Shown here one piece after another: positions 63,806 to 64,000 of a stretch of 64,000 nucleotides of DNA (position 1 is the first letter of the stretch; each line of letters starts with the position of its first letter). A model generated the notes under the pieces. That model was not told the DNA's origin and did no database searches. It saw only the letters and a program-made list of their open reading frames with translations. Position numbers and translations under genes: made by a program. The DNA comes from Actinocorallia sp. API 0066 (lineage in GTDB: Bacteria; Actinomycetota; Actinomycetes; Streptosporangiales; Streptosporangiaceae). The stretch is taken from NCBI RefSeq assembly GCF_020991275.1, contig NZ_JAJLQY010000012.1, positions 166,500 through 230,499 of the forward strand. Direction: 5' to 3'.

Positions 63806-64000
63806 AGCAGGGTTGCTCCGAAAGAAGCCCGCGAGGGTGGAAAACGGTGCGAGTCCGTTTCTTGAGAACTCAACAGCGTGCTAAAAGTCAGTGCCAATTA
63901 AGGCCAGGACTGCGGTTCTGGTCATCCTCGTCAGAGGATTTCTTTGAGGCAATTAGACAAGGTCTCGCCAGACCTTGTTCTTGCCAGATCAACACACTGA
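63806..64000 (+). ncRNA. 16S rRNA precursor leader
   Basis: Contains TTGAGAACTCAACAGCGTG (63863-63881), a sequence typical of actinobacterial rrn leaders (antitermination/processing region). Further on are CCTC-GTCA-GAGG and the 9-bp hairpin ACAAGGTCT-CGCC-AGACCTTGT (63957-63978). Low GC compared with the rest of the window. The mature 16S sequence has not started by base 64000. Confidence 0.8.

Noticed and set aside
63806..64000. Start of 16S rRNA inside the window
   Set aside because: The conserved 5' sequence of mature 16S (AGAGTTTGAT region) does not appear before base 64000.

Overview
The window is very GC-rich (strong G/C bias at third codon positions, many GTG and some TTG starts) and comes from an actinomycete chromosome. 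Gene order (tig-clpP1-clpP2-clpX; valS-folC-ndk; mreB-mreC-mreD-mrdA-rodA; two TIGR-family radical-SAM-related genes, then rne-rplU-rpmA-obgE-proB-proA; nadD, rsfS, histidine phosphatase) is that of the conserved core of spore-forming actinomycetes. A Streptosporangiales/Thermomonosporaceae-type organism such as Actinomadura fits best, but this is inferred from style and synteny, not from a marker search.

Layout. 1-5.6 kb: the 3' end of a nitrate/nitrite-type MFS transporter, tRNA-Pro(TGG), trigger factor, the paired ClpP proteases and ClpX; a ClgR-like box lies upstream of clpP1. 5.6-10.1 kb: a divergent Hsp90-family ATPase translationally coupled to a large helical-repeat (TPR-like) protein. 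10.1-14.2 kb (minus strand): a sensor kinase / NarL-type regulator / sensor kinase trio with overlapping ends, behind a Pro-rich single-pass membrane protein. 14.4-20.8 kb: valS, folC, a DUF4233 protein, an MFS-like membrane protein, ndk. 21.1-26.8 kb: the overlapping rod-shape/elongasome operon. 26.9-39.5 kb: TIGR03960 and TIGR03936 family proteins, a 1537-aa RNase E/G with a huge disordered N-terminus, ribosomal proteins L21 and L27, ObgE and the proline genes proB-proA. 39.6-47.2 kb: Tat-exported metallophosphoesterase, M48 peptidase, nadD, a GH65 phosphorylase with its HAD phosphatase/mutase partner, rsfS and a GpgP-like phosphatase.

47.3-55.0 kb is the accessory part. Two identical tRNA-Ala(GGC) genes, each followed by its own terminator and an identical 97-bp block, bracket about 7.5 kb. 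Inside are a 9-bp tandem repeat, a G/T-rich tract, and a compact four-gene operon: a DUF4365 PD-(D/E)xK-like nuclease, an unrecognised 360-aa protein, a two-domain winged-helix-like protein, and an 1187-aa protein joining an AAA+-type ATPase to a HerA/FtsK-like ATPase. I regard this as the best candidate for an undescribed system, possibly DNA-end processing or phage defence. An autoregulated ArsR/SRPBCC pair with twin operators follows it.

55.3-62.1 kb: a TetR repressor with a 16-bp perfect palindromic operator, diverging from a secreted neutral ceramidase whose expected catalytic Ser is Thr, an APC permease fused to a flavin monooxygenase, and an NAD(P)-dependent epimerase/dehydrogenase; probably one regulon for using an N-acylated lipid or amine. 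62.2-63.4 kb: two VOC-fold proteins. The window ends in the tandem-promoter leader of an rRNA operon; the 16S gene itself is not reached.
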